Below, piece after piece: positions 24,973 through 32,665 of a DNA stretch of 64,000 nucleotides. The DNA lies in the NCBI RefSeq assembly GCF_900108945.1, contig NZ_FNYE01000018.1, positions 62,001 through 126,000 of the forward strand, given 5' to 3'. The stretch's first letter is position 1, and every line of letters begins with the position of its first letter. The notes beneath the pieces were generated by a model, which saw nothing but the letters and a program-made list of their open reading frames with translations, searched no databases and was not told the DNA's origin. The position numbers were made by a program, and so were the translations under genes. Origin of the DNA: Paraburkholderia diazotrophica (GTDB taxonomy: Bacteria > Pseudomonadota > Gammaproteobacteria > Burkholderiales > Burkholderiaceae).

Positions 24973-27426
24973 TCATGCGTGCGCGTCGGCCTCGTCGAGC
25001 ACCGGCAGCGAAATCGTGAAGGCCGTCCCTTTGCCCGGCGCGCTCTCGACGCACACGTCGCCGCCGTGCCGCGTCACGACCGCTTTAACGAAGGCCATGC
25101 CGAGTCCCGTGCCCGCGACTTCCGGCCGCTCGGCTTCGTGAAAGCGCTGAAAGCGTTCGAACAGATGCGCCTGATCTTCGGTTGAAATGCCATAGCCCTC
25201 GTCGCGAATCGTGCAGCTCACGCGCGCCGGCGACGCGCCCGAAGCACCGCGCTCCTGCGCGACGGTGCACGTGATGCGCGTATCGGTCGGACTGTATTTC
25301 ACTGCGTTGTTCAGGATGTTCACGAGCGCGCGCGTCATCAGCGAGCGGTCCGCGTTGATCCAGTGGCCGTCGCCCTGCTCGTCATACGCCGCTTCGAGAC
25401 GGATGCACTTCGCTTGCGCCTGAGGCCAGACCTCGTCGCTTGCATCGATCACCAGTTCGACGAGGCTCACGGGTTCGAGCACATAGGCCTGCGATTCCGC
25501 GCGCGCGAGCTGCACGAAATCGTCGGCGAGCGTGAGCGCGCGTTGCGCGTAGCGTTCGATGCGGCACAGAAAATCGCGCATGCGGTCCGACTCGAGCTTG
25601 CGCGCCCGCTCGATCTCGACGAGCGCCAGAATCGATGCCTGCGGCGAGCGCATGTCATGCGACAGCAGACGCAGCGCGTCCTCGCGCAACCGCTCGGCCG
25701 CATGCAGGGCCGTCACGTCGACGAGGCCCGCAATCCAGCCGATTGCCTCGCCCTGCGCGTTCGTGCATCTCGCGTAGCGCAACAGGTGATCGCGCAGGTT
25801 GCGATCGCGCACTTCGATGCCCTGCTCCATCATGCCGGCAAATGCAATCCGGCCAGGGTCGAGTATCGCGGGCCAGTGCGCGTGCCCGAAGCTGTCGGCC
25901 TCTGCACTCGACCCTATCGCCTTCACGAAGACGAGATCGCCGAGCACTTCGCGCATCTGCCGCCCCTCGGGCCTCGGTGCGCCGAGCCCGGCGAAGTGTG
26001 CCTTCGCCGCATGGTTCGCGATCAGCACGACACCGCGCACATCGCTCACGAGGATCGGCTCCGGCATGCTGTCGAGGCTGTCCCACACGAAGCGCTTCAT
26101 ATCCTGCACGCGCCGCGCCGCCTGCGCCATCAGCGACATGTGCTGCGCGAGCACGTCGCCGCCGAACTCGCGGCTGCGATGCGGCGCCTCGGGCAAGAGA
26201 TACGGCTCGTCGGCGAGGCGCTGCAGTTCTTTGCGCAGATACGACATCGTCATTTCGAGCCGACGCCAGTTCCACATCGGGTACACGGCGATCAGCCCGA
26301 CGATGGCGGGCACGGGTGAGATCCAGAGCCGCAATCCGTACAGCAGCGCCGCGCTGCCCACGACCATCGCCGCGCAGAGCACGAGCGTCATCAGCAGTGA
26401 ACGCACCGGCGACAGCACGAGCAGCCCCGCGAGCAGCACCCCCAGCGGCACGAGCGACGCGGCGCATAGGAGCGCCTGGCTCGCTGGCTCGATCTCGCGT
26501 CCGGTGACGAGCATATCGAGCACGTTCGCGTGGATATAGACGCCCGGCAACGGGCCGAGCCGACCCGATACGGGCGTCGAGAACCGGTCGTAGAGCCCCG
26601 ATGCCGTCACGCCGATCACGACGATCTTTCCGCGCAGCATGTCTTGCGGCACGTGGCCATCGAGCACGCTCGCGAACGAAACCTTCGGATAGGACTGCGC
26701 GAGCGGGCTGAATGGAATCAGATAGCGCCCTTCGCCATTGCCATCGACTCGCGTTCGATCCGGCGAGGCCGCAGCAATGCTGTGATCGTCCGCGAGTTTC
26801 AACTCGCGCTGCCTGATCGCGCGCCATACGGGCACCATCAGTTGCGGCCAGCGCATATGCGCATCGCCTTCGAACAGCGCGACACTGCGCACGATGCCGT
26901 CACCATCCACTTCGAGGTTGATATGGCCGAGCCCCGCCGCAGCCTCGGCGAGCGGCTCGACGGGCTTGTCCGCGACGCGCTCGCCGCTCGCATCTTCAGG
27001 CGTCAGGAGAACAGGCAGCCACGTCGGATTCGCGGCAATCGATCGCGCGAGTTGCGCATCGTCTGCGGCCGGCTCGGTGAAGAGCACGTCGTAGACCACG
27101 GCAGCGGGATGTGCCTTCGCGATTTCATCCAGCAGCCGCGCATGCACGGCACGCGGCCACGGCCATCGACCGAGCTGCGCGATGCTCGCGTTGTCGATTT
27201 CGACGACGGCAATATCGGACAGCACGGGTTGCGCGCGCCAGCGCATAAAACGGTCATAGACGAGGTGATCCGCGCTCGCGGTCAACCGGCCGAGCGAGCC
27301 GAGCAGAACGACCACGACACCGAGACAGCCGATGCACAGCCATTCGAACAGGAAGCGGCGCCCGACTGGCCGCCCAAGACGTATGCGCGGATCGAAGCTC
27401 ATGCGCGGGCCGCCCGTGGTCATCAC
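24973..27426 (-). CDS. CHASE2-domain sensor histidine kinase
   Basis: An 817-residue inner-membrane kinase. In order: one transmembrane helix (residues about 28-48), a periplasmic CHASE2 domain (50-315, with 'FDPRI' and 'AVVEIDNASIAQLGRWPWPR'), a cluster of three helices (about 318-385), a PAS-like domain (445-575), the HisKA box 'LRLLSHDMRSPQASIL' with phospho-acceptor His590, and an HATPase domain with 'NILNNAVKYSP', 'DEGYGIS' and 'GTGLGMAF'. All catalytic boxes are present. The GTG at 27426 overlaps the stop of the FecR/LysM gene (an ATG follows one codon later), so the kinase is coupled to it. The partner is almost certainly the response regulator at 28862. Confidence 0.93.
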   Translation of the reverse strand: MMTTGGPRMSFDPRIRLGRPVGRRFLFEWLCIGCLGVVVVLLGSLGRLTASADHLVYDRFMRWRAQPVLSDIAVVEIDNASIAQLGRWPWPRAVHARLLDEIAKAHPAAVVYDVLFTEPAADDAQLARSIAANPTWLPVLLTPEDASGERVADKPVEPLAEAAAGLGHINLEVDGDGIVRSVALFEGDAHMRWPQLMVPVWRAIRQRELKLADDHSIAAASPDRTRVDGNGEGRYLIPFSPLAQSYPKVSFASVLDGHVPQDMLRGKIVVIGVTASGLYDRFSTPVSGRLGPLPGVYIHANVLDMLVTGREIEPASQALLCAASLVPLGVLLAGLLVLSPVRSLLMTLVLCAAMVVGSAALLYGLRLWISPVPAIVGLIAVYPMWNWRRLEMTMSYLRKELQRLADEPYLLPEAPHRSREFGGDVLAQHMSLMAQAARRVQDMKRFVWDSLDSMPEPILVSDVRGVVLIANHAAKAHFAGLGAPRPEGRQMREVLGDLVFVKAIGSSAEADSFGHAHWPAILDPGRIAFAGMMEQGIEVRDRNLRDHLLRYARCTNAQGEAIGWIAGLVDVTALHAAERLREDALRLLSHDMRSPQASILALVEIERARKLESDRMRDFLCRIERYAQRALTLADDFVQLARAESQAYVLEPVSLVELVIDASDEVWPQAQAKCIRLEAAYDEQGDGHWINADRSLMTRALVNILNNAVKYSPTDTRITCTVAQERGASGASPARVSCTIRDEGYGISTEDQAHLFERFQRFHEAERPEVAGTGLGMAFVKAVVTRHGGDVCVESAPGKGTAFTISLPVLDEADAHA

Positions 27427-28865
27427 CGGGCCAGTGTAAACGAGCGGACGGAACTTCCCTTCTGATAGAACCGGCCGTTTTCGAACTGCTCGGCGATCAC
27501 GGTCCAGTAGTAGACGCCCGGCGGCAAATCGGAAACGACGATCTGTCCCGCCGCGAGATCCGTGCGATCGACGATCGGCTCGCGCAAATCGTCGGTCGAG
27601 GACAGCACGAAGCGGAACCGCGTCTCGACACCCGGACGGCTCGCCGACAGCCAGCGGAACTCGAAGTCGCGACTGCCGGCGCGCTGTCCCGCCGACGCGT
27701 CGAGTGCGAACTGGCGGCGCTCGAATGCATAGATTTGCGGCAGGCCTTCGAGGCCGATGTCGTCGATCGACGCAATGCGCACGAAGTAGTTGCCGTCCGG
27801 CAAGTCTTCGAACGTCGCGTGCGGCGCGTTCACGCGCTGATCGCGGATCAGGTCGAACAGGTCGGCGTCGCGCGCGATCTGCACGCGATACGCGCGGGCT
27901 CTGCCGGACGGCACGATATCGAACGAGACGTCCTTCGCGTCCTGCACCTTGCCGGGTTCCGCGAGCGCGGGTGCCGACAGCAAGGCGACGGGCGCGCCGA
28001 CGCCGCCCGTCACGCGCGTGACGCTGCCGAACTTCGCGCCGATCAGTTGCGTCGATGCCCGCAGCGGCACGCCCGGCGCACGCGGCGGGAGGCGCGCGGC
28101 ATCGACGCCGACGGCGCCATCGAGCACGGCGACAGCCGTCGACTGCTCGCCGCCGTCATAGCTCACGCGAAAGCGCGTGCCGCGCACGCCCGCTACCACC
28201 GACGGCGAGCGGATCTGAAAGCGATCGTCCTTCTTCGTCGCATGCGTGACCTCGCTATCGATCTCGCCTTGCCGCACGTCGATCACGCGATCCTGCGAAC
28301 CCGACAGCACGGTCTGCCGCAGCGTGCCGATCTCGATCGTGCTGTCCTGCGGCACCGACAGATGCGAGCCGTCGTCGAGTTCCAGCGTGACGAAGCCGTT
28401 GTGACCCGTGCGCACGCGGTCGCCTTCGACCAGCGTCATGCCGACCGTGACGGGCACGAATGCGTTCTGACGGAACGCATGTTCGGCGGGACCGCTCATT
28501 GCGACGACGCGCGCGGTTTTGGGCTCCTGCTTCAGCAACGCGTCGGGCAGGATCAGCTTCGCGCCCGGCTGCAGATGAAGCGGGTCCGCGACATGATTGA
28601 GCTTACGAAGCACGACCCAGTCGCGCGGGTCGCGCAGGTAGCGATCGGCGACGTCGTAAAGCGTGTCGCCGGCATGCGTCACATAGACCGTGGATGCAGC
28701 AGGCACATGCCTCGCCGATGTCTGCGCGTCGGCGTACGCGGGCAGCAGCGCAAGCGCAGCCATCAAAGACGGAATGATGCCGCGCAACGCGATTGGCGCC
28801 ATCCGGACGGAAATACGCGACGGCGACGGCACGCGCAGTGCGATGTCCGCTGCGGCCACCGTCAC
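27423..28865 (-). CDS. Exported FecR/LysM-domain protein of a two-component operon
   Basis: A 480-residue protein with an N-terminal hydrophobic export segment (around 'LMAALALLPAYADA'). It has a LysM peptidoglycan-binding domain (residues about 50-105, 'YVTHAGDTLYDVADRYLRDP') and a FecR domain (about 145-260, 'GFVTLELDDGSHLSVPQDST', 'VAGVRGTRFRVSYDGGEQST'). A C-terminal part of fibronectin-like repeats follows ('FEDLPDGNYFVRIASID', 'VSDLPPGVYYWTVIAEQFEN'). It starts with GTG in a GTGA overlap with the response-regulator stop and overlaps the kinase start. It is probably a periplasmic cell-wall-anchored sensor or ligand for the CHASE2 kinase; that role is inferred from gene order. Confidence 0.87.
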   Translation of the reverse strand: MTVAAADIALRVPSPSRISVRMAPIALRGIIPSLMAALALLPAYADAQTSARHVPAASTVYVTHAGDTLYDVADRYLRDPRDWVVLRKLNHVADPLHLQPGAKLILPDALLKQEPKTARVVAMSGPAEHAFRQNAFVPVTVGMTLVEGDRVRTGHNGFVTLELDDGSHLSVPQDSTIEIGTLRQTVLSGSQDRVIDVRQGEIDSEVTHATKKDDRFQIRSPSVVAGVRGTRFRVSYDGGEQSTAVAVLDGAVGVDAARLPPRAPGVPLRASTQLIGAKFGSVTRVTGGVGAPVALLSAPALAEPGKVQDAKDVSFDIVPSGRARAYRVQIARDADLFDLIRDQRVNAPHATFEDLPDGNYFVRIASIDDIGLEGLPQIYAFERRQFALDASAGQRAGSRDFEFRWLSASRPGVETRFRFVLSSTDDLREPIVDRTDLAAGQIVVSDLPPGVYYWTVIAEQFENGRFYQKGSSVRSFTLAR

Positions 28866-29560
28866 GCATCCCCCTTTTCGAGCCGTTCGAGCCGGTAGCC
28901 GTAGCCGTAGATGGGCGTCAGCCGATAGCCCTTCTCCGGACGAAGACCGAGCTTTGCGCGCAGCATCGATACGTGCGTGTCCATCGTGCGCGACGGAATG
29001 TCGATGTCCTGTCTCCAGATCGCTTCGAGAATATGCGCGCGCGACAGCGGCTGGCTCAGATGCCGGAACAGCAGCAACGCGAGTTCGAATTCCTTCTGCG
29101 TCAACGTGACGGGTAGGCCGCGAGCGACCACCTGCTTCGAACCCAATTCGAACTCGAATTCACCGAAGATTTCCCGCGTCGCCGCCTGGTTGAGCTGGTA
29201 CGCGCGGCGCAGCAGCGATCTGACGCGAGCGAGCAGCACGCTCGTCGCGACGGGCTTGACGACATAGTCGTCGGCGCCCTTGTTCAGCATTGCTGCGATA
29301 TCGGTCTCGCGGCTGCGGCTCGTCATGAACAGCACGGGCAGAAGGTCGGACAGGCTCTGACGCACCCAGCGCAGCACCTCTTCGCCCGACATGTCCGGCA
29401 CGTTCCAGTCGAGCACCAGCAGATCGAATGTCTGGCGGCGCAAATGCTTCACGAGCGCCTGGCCTTCGGCAAAAGCATGGCAATCGTGTCCATCTACCGC
29501 CAGCGACTGACAAACGAAGTCGGCTTGCGCCACATCATCGTCCAGCACTGCAATTCTCAT
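28862..29560 (-). CDS. OmpR-family response regulator
   Basis: A 232-residue regulator. The receiver domain (residues 1-115) has the acidic triplet 'LDDDV', phospho-acceptor Asp51 in 'LLVLDWNVPDMSG', a Thr in 'FMTSRS' and the Lys in 'YVVKPV'. The C-terminal winged-helix DNA-binding domain is complete ('LTQKEFELALLLFRHLSQPL', then 'RTMDTHVSMLRAKLGL'). The ATG at 29560 (MRIAVL) is preceded by GGGG; a start four codons upstream is possible. It is the first gene of the operon with the FecR/LysM protein and the kinase. Confidence 0.93.
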   Translation of the reverse strand: MRIAVLDDDVAQADFVCQSLAVDGHDCHAFAEGQALVKHLRRQTFDLLVLDWNVPDMSGEEVLRWVRQSLSDLLPVLFMTSRSRETDIAAMLNKGADDYVVKPVATSVLLARVRSLLRRAYQLNQAATREIFGEFEFELGSKQVVARGLPVTLTQKEFELALLLFRHLSQPLSRAHILEAIWRQDIDIPSRTMDTHVSMLRAKLGLRPEKGYRLTPIYGYGYRLERLEKGDA

Positions 29561-29630
29561 AAGACCCCGCACGCGAAATCACTCTTCGGGCAGACGGACG
29601 CACCGCATCGTCCGGGACGTGCTCTGTCCA

Positions 29631-30038
29631 TCATGCCTTTGCTCCAGCGCCACTCAGGGCCGCCACCTTGTCGTCAACGTTTTCCTTCGGCCGCAGATGC
29701 GCGCCCAGCGCCGCCTGCAGACCCATACTCACATGCTCCCATGCGGCGTGCGCGTAGTCCGGCTCGCGCGACGCCCATTCCTGCGCGAGGTCGAACACAC
29801 GGCGAACCGTCGATGCGCAATTTGTCAGACCGGCATCGCCGCCTGCCGCCGAATCGCGCAACCACTCGGCGAGCCACGGCATGTCCAATGCACAGGAATC
29901 CGCATAGGCTTCCATTGCCGCGCGAGCGTGATAGTCGTTCGCCGGGTCCAGCTCGATCCGCCGCCCGTCGCTGCCGCCCTTGCTCGCCTCTTCGCCCGTC
30001 TTGAACGGAATCCTCGTAGTGCCTGGTCTGAAAAACAT
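29631..30038 (-). CDS. Hypothetical protein, mostly alpha-helical
   Basis: A 135-residue protein that I do not recognise. The ATG at 30038 follows GAGGGATCGG, a good ribosome-binding site; the frame extends 36 codons further upstream but that part is Arg-rich and unlikely to be coding. The N-terminal 35 residues are polar ('MFFRPGTTRIPFKTGEEASK'). The rest is predicted helical, with two Cys residues and Trp-rich helices ('DMPWLAEWLRDSAAGGD', 'LAQEWASREPDYAHAAWEHV'). There is no signal peptide. It lies 70 bases upstream of the response regulator on the same strand, so it may be co-regulated with the two-component operon. Confidence 0.65.
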   Translation of the reverse strand: MFFRPGTTRIPFKTGEEASKGGSDGRRIELDPANDYHARAAMEAYADSCALDMPWLAEWLRDSAAGGDAGLTNCASTVRRVFDLAQEWASREPDYAHAAWEHVSMGLQAALGAHLRPKENVDDKVAALSGAGAKA

Positions 30039-30530
30039 CCGATCCCTCGGTGAACACGACGATTCGCGTCCCTCTCTGTGCCTGCGTGGCCTGGCAGCCC
30101 GAAAAATTGTCATCCGGCGTTGACGGATTTTGACAATTTTGCGCACAGTATAAAAAGAGGGCGCAATAAAATCATTTAAAGATTGTTAGATCGGTTCGCC
30201 TAACCGATTGCTTTCGCCCGCCGGGGCCGCCCGCAAGGCGGCACTGTCGATGGTGGCGCCGCCCGCCTGGCACCTCTTGCGGGTCGTGATCGCTGGCTGC
30301 GGCCACGTCGGGCGGGCTCTGAACGGTCGCCATCCACCCGTTGTCGTCATCGGTTGTCACCGTCAGTCTGTTAAACGGCTGACGGTTGCAAACCGACCGA
30401 ATTGACAATTGAGCAGACAAGGCCGTGTCGATCGCAGCGGCCCCCGCTCATCTGCTCTGACTCGCCGCTCGCGGCACGCAAACTACCGGATGGTTGCCGG
30501 CGCGCGCCGGCAACCGATCGGCAGATGAGG
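30039..30530. other. Intergenic region of about 490 bases without a recognisable gene
   Basis: The part near 30130-30200 is AT-rich and contains a short inverted repeat, atcggtt-cgcct-aaccgat (about 30190-30208). TTGACAATT occurs at about 30128 and 30409. The right part ends in a perfect palindrome (listed separately). No frame here has coding character with a ribosome-binding site. Confidence 0.4.
30492..30515. repeat. Perfect 24-bp palindrome
   Basis: ggttgccggcgc is followed directly by its reverse complement gcgccggcaacc, with no loop. It lies 15 bases beyond the stop of the small membrane protein gene (leftward), so it may form the 3' hairpin of that transcript. There is no T-run, so it is not a classical Rho-independent terminator; a dimeric protein-binding site is the alternative. 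Confidence 0.6.
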
Positions 30531-30671
30531 TTACGGATGGACGACGCGGGGCAGCGTTCCACCCGCGCTCCGTGCGGCCACGCCTTCCTGCAGGATGACG
30601 CACATGCTCGTGAACAGGACGAGGATGATCAGCGCCATGCTGCACAATCCGATGATTCTCCAGGTCTTCAT
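30531..30671 (-). CDS. Very small single-helix membrane protein
   Basis: A 46-residue open frame with strong coding features: a ribosome-binding GGATGG 6 bases before the ATG at 30671, one hydrophobic helix ('IIGLCSMALIILVLFTSMCV') and a short polar tail ending 'GGTLPRVVHP'. A second ATG three codons upstream (30680) is less well placed. There is no lipobox. The gene lies 100 bases after mscL on the same strand, with an inverted repeat (30732-30750) between them. The function is unknown; small helices of this kind often accompany larger membrane complexes. Expression has not been shown. Confidence 0.55.
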   Translation of the reverse strand: MKTWRIIGLCSMALIILVLFTSMCVILQEGVAARSAGGTLPRVVHP

Positions 30672-30772
30672 GTTCGCCATCCCTGTAATCAGCGTGCGAT
30701 GCGCGCGCGTTGCGAACGAAAGGCCTCGGTAATGCCGTAAGTCACGGCATGAGTCGCGCCCGGGTCGAACCT

Positions 30773-31219
30773 TCAGGAAACGCGGCCCGTCACGGCATCG
30801 CGAATCTCACGCAGCAGCAGCACGTCTTCGGACGGCGCGGCAGGTGCGGGTGCGGCGACCGGGTCCGGATTGCGCAAGCGGTTGATGAACTTCACCATCA
30901 TGAAGATGATGAAAGCGAGGATGATGAAGTTGATCAGTACGGTGACGAAAGAGCCGTAGCCGAACGCCGCGACCCCGGCCGCCTGCAGATCTTTATAGGA
31001 GTCTGGGTTGCCCTTGAAGGTGGACGGTATGTCGCCAAGGCGTACGAACATGTTCGAGAAGTCGAGGCCGCCCGTCGCGACACCGATCACGGGCATGATC
31101 AGATCCTTCACCAGCGAATTGACGATGCCCGAAAAGGCACCGCCAATAATGACGCCGACAGCAAGATCCATTACGTTGGCCTTGAGGGCAAACTCCTTGA
31201 ATTCCTGAACGATACCCAT
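30773..31219 (-). CDS. mscL: Large-conductance mechanosensitive channel MscL
   Basis: A 148-residue homopentameric inner-membrane channel that opens under membrane tension and releases solutes on hypo-osmotic shock. The N-terminal amphipathic helix and TM1 are typical ('VQEFKEFALKANVMDLAVGV', 'IIGGAFSGIVNSLV'). TM2 is 'VTVLINFIILAFIIFMMVKF', followed by the cytosolic bundle with 'LLREIRDAV'. Length is normal. The ATG follows AAAGGAAAGTCG. It appears to be transcribed from its own promoter in the 440-base upstream gap. Confidence 0.97.
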   Translation of the reverse strand: MGIVQEFKEFALKANVMDLAVGVIIGGAFSGIVNSLVKDLIMPVIGVATGGLDFSNMFVRLGDIPSTFKGNPDSYKDLQAAGVAAFGYGSFVTVLINFIILAFIIFMMVKFINRLRNPDPVAAPAPAAPSEDVLLLREIRDAVTGRVS

Positions 31220-31662
31220 CGACTTTCCTTTGTCTTTTTTCGAGCTGGTTGCAATGACGTCTGCGTGACAACTTGATGACTGCGGCGTGTCATTTGCACG
31301 CTTGAACGATCATCGGGACGCTGGATAGTCCAGTCTGGTAGTTCTCCCTGATTGCCTTCGTATTCGAAGAAATTCGAATTGCGGTAGGTACTATATGAGA
31401 TCCGCGAATCGAATTCTTTTAGCAATTGTCAAGTCCGTGAACAAACACGGATGACAATTCCTGTTTGCGCCTTTGATGCAATGACGTACTGAAAAAAGAC
31501 GGCCAAATGCTTGTCGTGCAAAACTGCACTAACATTATTTAAAAAACGAACACATCAGGTTTTGGTAGTCTTTTGACGTCAGAATCGATCGTCGTATGTG
31601 AACCAGCGGCGTAACAGCTTCGCAGGCTGCGCAACGTTGTCCGATAACGCGAGGGATTCATC
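31220..31662. other. Divergent region between mscL and a small gene, with a compound hairpin
   Basis: 443 bases, AT-rich. A two-step inverted repeat lies at 31424-31459: inner arms tccgtg/cacgga around aacaaa, outer arms aattgtc/gacaatt. The strand complementary to its left arm reads TTGACAATTG, a motif seen in three other gaps of the window. The region should hold the mscL promoter and the promoter of the gene at 31663. No gene is seen. Confidence 0.45.
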
Positions 31663-31935
31663 ATGCTGATGTGGATTGCAAACTGGGCGGCACGCCACGC
31701 CCCGACACCCGAGAAACAGGCCGGGCGCGCGGTGGATGAACTGCGCATGGAATTGTTTCGTGCCGAACAGCAGGTACTCGACGCACAGTTGCGCGCCGAG
31801 TACTACCGGTCGCGTCTTATCTTCCTCGAAGATGTCACGAGAAAGGGCATCGAAGCGGTCTCCGACCAGCGCAAGGGACAACAGGACGTGTCGCTGCCGA
31901 CGCGCCCGGGACCCAGGCTCACCGCCGCGCAATAG
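31663..31935 (+). CDS. Small helical hypothetical protein
   Basis: A 90-residue protein I do not recognise. The ATG is preceded by GAGGGATTCATC. The short N-terminal hydrophobic patch ('MLMWIANWAARHA') is too brief to be a transmembrane helix. Residues 20-70 are predicted as a continuous charged helix, possibly a coiled coil ('VDELRMELFRAEQQVLDAQL', 'RAEYYRSRLIFLEDVTRKG'). The polar C-terminus ends in 'PGPRLTAAQ'. No operon partner is evident. Confidence 0.6.
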   Translation: MLMWIANWAARHAPTPEKQAGRAVDELRMELFRAEQQVLDAQLRAEYYRSRLIFLEDVTRKGIEAVSDQRKGQQDVSLPTRPGPRLTAAQ

Positions 31936-32148
31936 CGGCATCTCGACTTGCGGCGCAGGGATGTGTCGAAAGCCGAAGGAATTGCGAGGCCAGTCTCTTC
32001 GGCTTATATGAATAATCGGGAAAGACTTGCAGCTGCACATCGCGGCTGCAACTCTGCCGCGATGTAAGTCTTCATACGGGCAGCCAGTACATCGACGATG
32101 TTCGAGCGCTTTGATCTCGTCTCGCACTGGCTGGCATGCGATACGCGG

Positions 32149-32373
32149 TTACGCCTGAGAACCCGAAGCGTCATCCGTTTGCGGATCGTCCGCTGCCTCT
32201 TGCGTGTCGTCCTTTTTCTTTTCGATCAGCGACTCGAGCGCGCCCGCGCCTTCGAAGCCTGCCACGGCGGCCGCTGCCTTGGCCAGCAGACCTGCATCCG
32301 GGTCGACCTTTTCGAGCGCTTCGACTGCCGCTACTGCGCCCGCTATTTCGCCTACCTTATCGAGGATTCCCAT
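32149..32373 (-). CDS. Small Ala-rich helical protein
   Basis: A 74-residue protein without signal peptide or recognisable domain. The ATG at 32373 follows AAGGGAG; the frame is open 14 codons upstream, but that part is not needed. The first 55 residues alternate Ala/Val with charged residues ('MGILDKVGEIAGAVAAVEAL', 'AAAAVAGFEGAGALESLIEK'), suggesting amphipathic helices. The last 20 are acidic and polar. It is separated from the upstream GH65 relic by a terminator. Confidence 0.6.
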   Translation of the reverse strand: MGILDKVGEIAGAVAAVEALEKVDPDAGLLAKAAAAVAGFEGAGALESLIEKKKDDTQEAADDPQTDDASGSQA

Positions 32374-32468
32374 ACCGCACTCCCTTAAAAGAATTCGTCG
32401 CCCACATCGCGCCATGCCGCCTACGCGCTGCCGTCACAGATTGACAATGGCATCTTCATTCACACCGC

Positions 32469-32498
32469 AAAAAAGAAGCCGCAGCCACGGCTGCGGCT
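32469..32498 (-). terminator. Rho-independent terminator on the minus strand
   Basis: The stem agccgcagc/gctgcggct closes a cacg loop (32477-32498) and is followed on the minus strand by TTCTTTTTT. It would stop transcription coming leftward from the GH65 relic (which ends at 32666) before the small gene at 32149-32373. Confidence 0.8.
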
Positions 32499-32665
32499 CT
32501 AAATGCCACTTGCGGTACGGTCACCGCGTCTTCATTCTCGTTCGTTGTCCCGCAGGCATCAACGTCGATCGAGCAGATTTAACTATCTTTGAACATCTGG
32601 CGGTGTTGCCCGCGCATCTGTTCGTCGAATGAGTTTTTGCCTATCGTGCGAATCGACGAGCGCGG

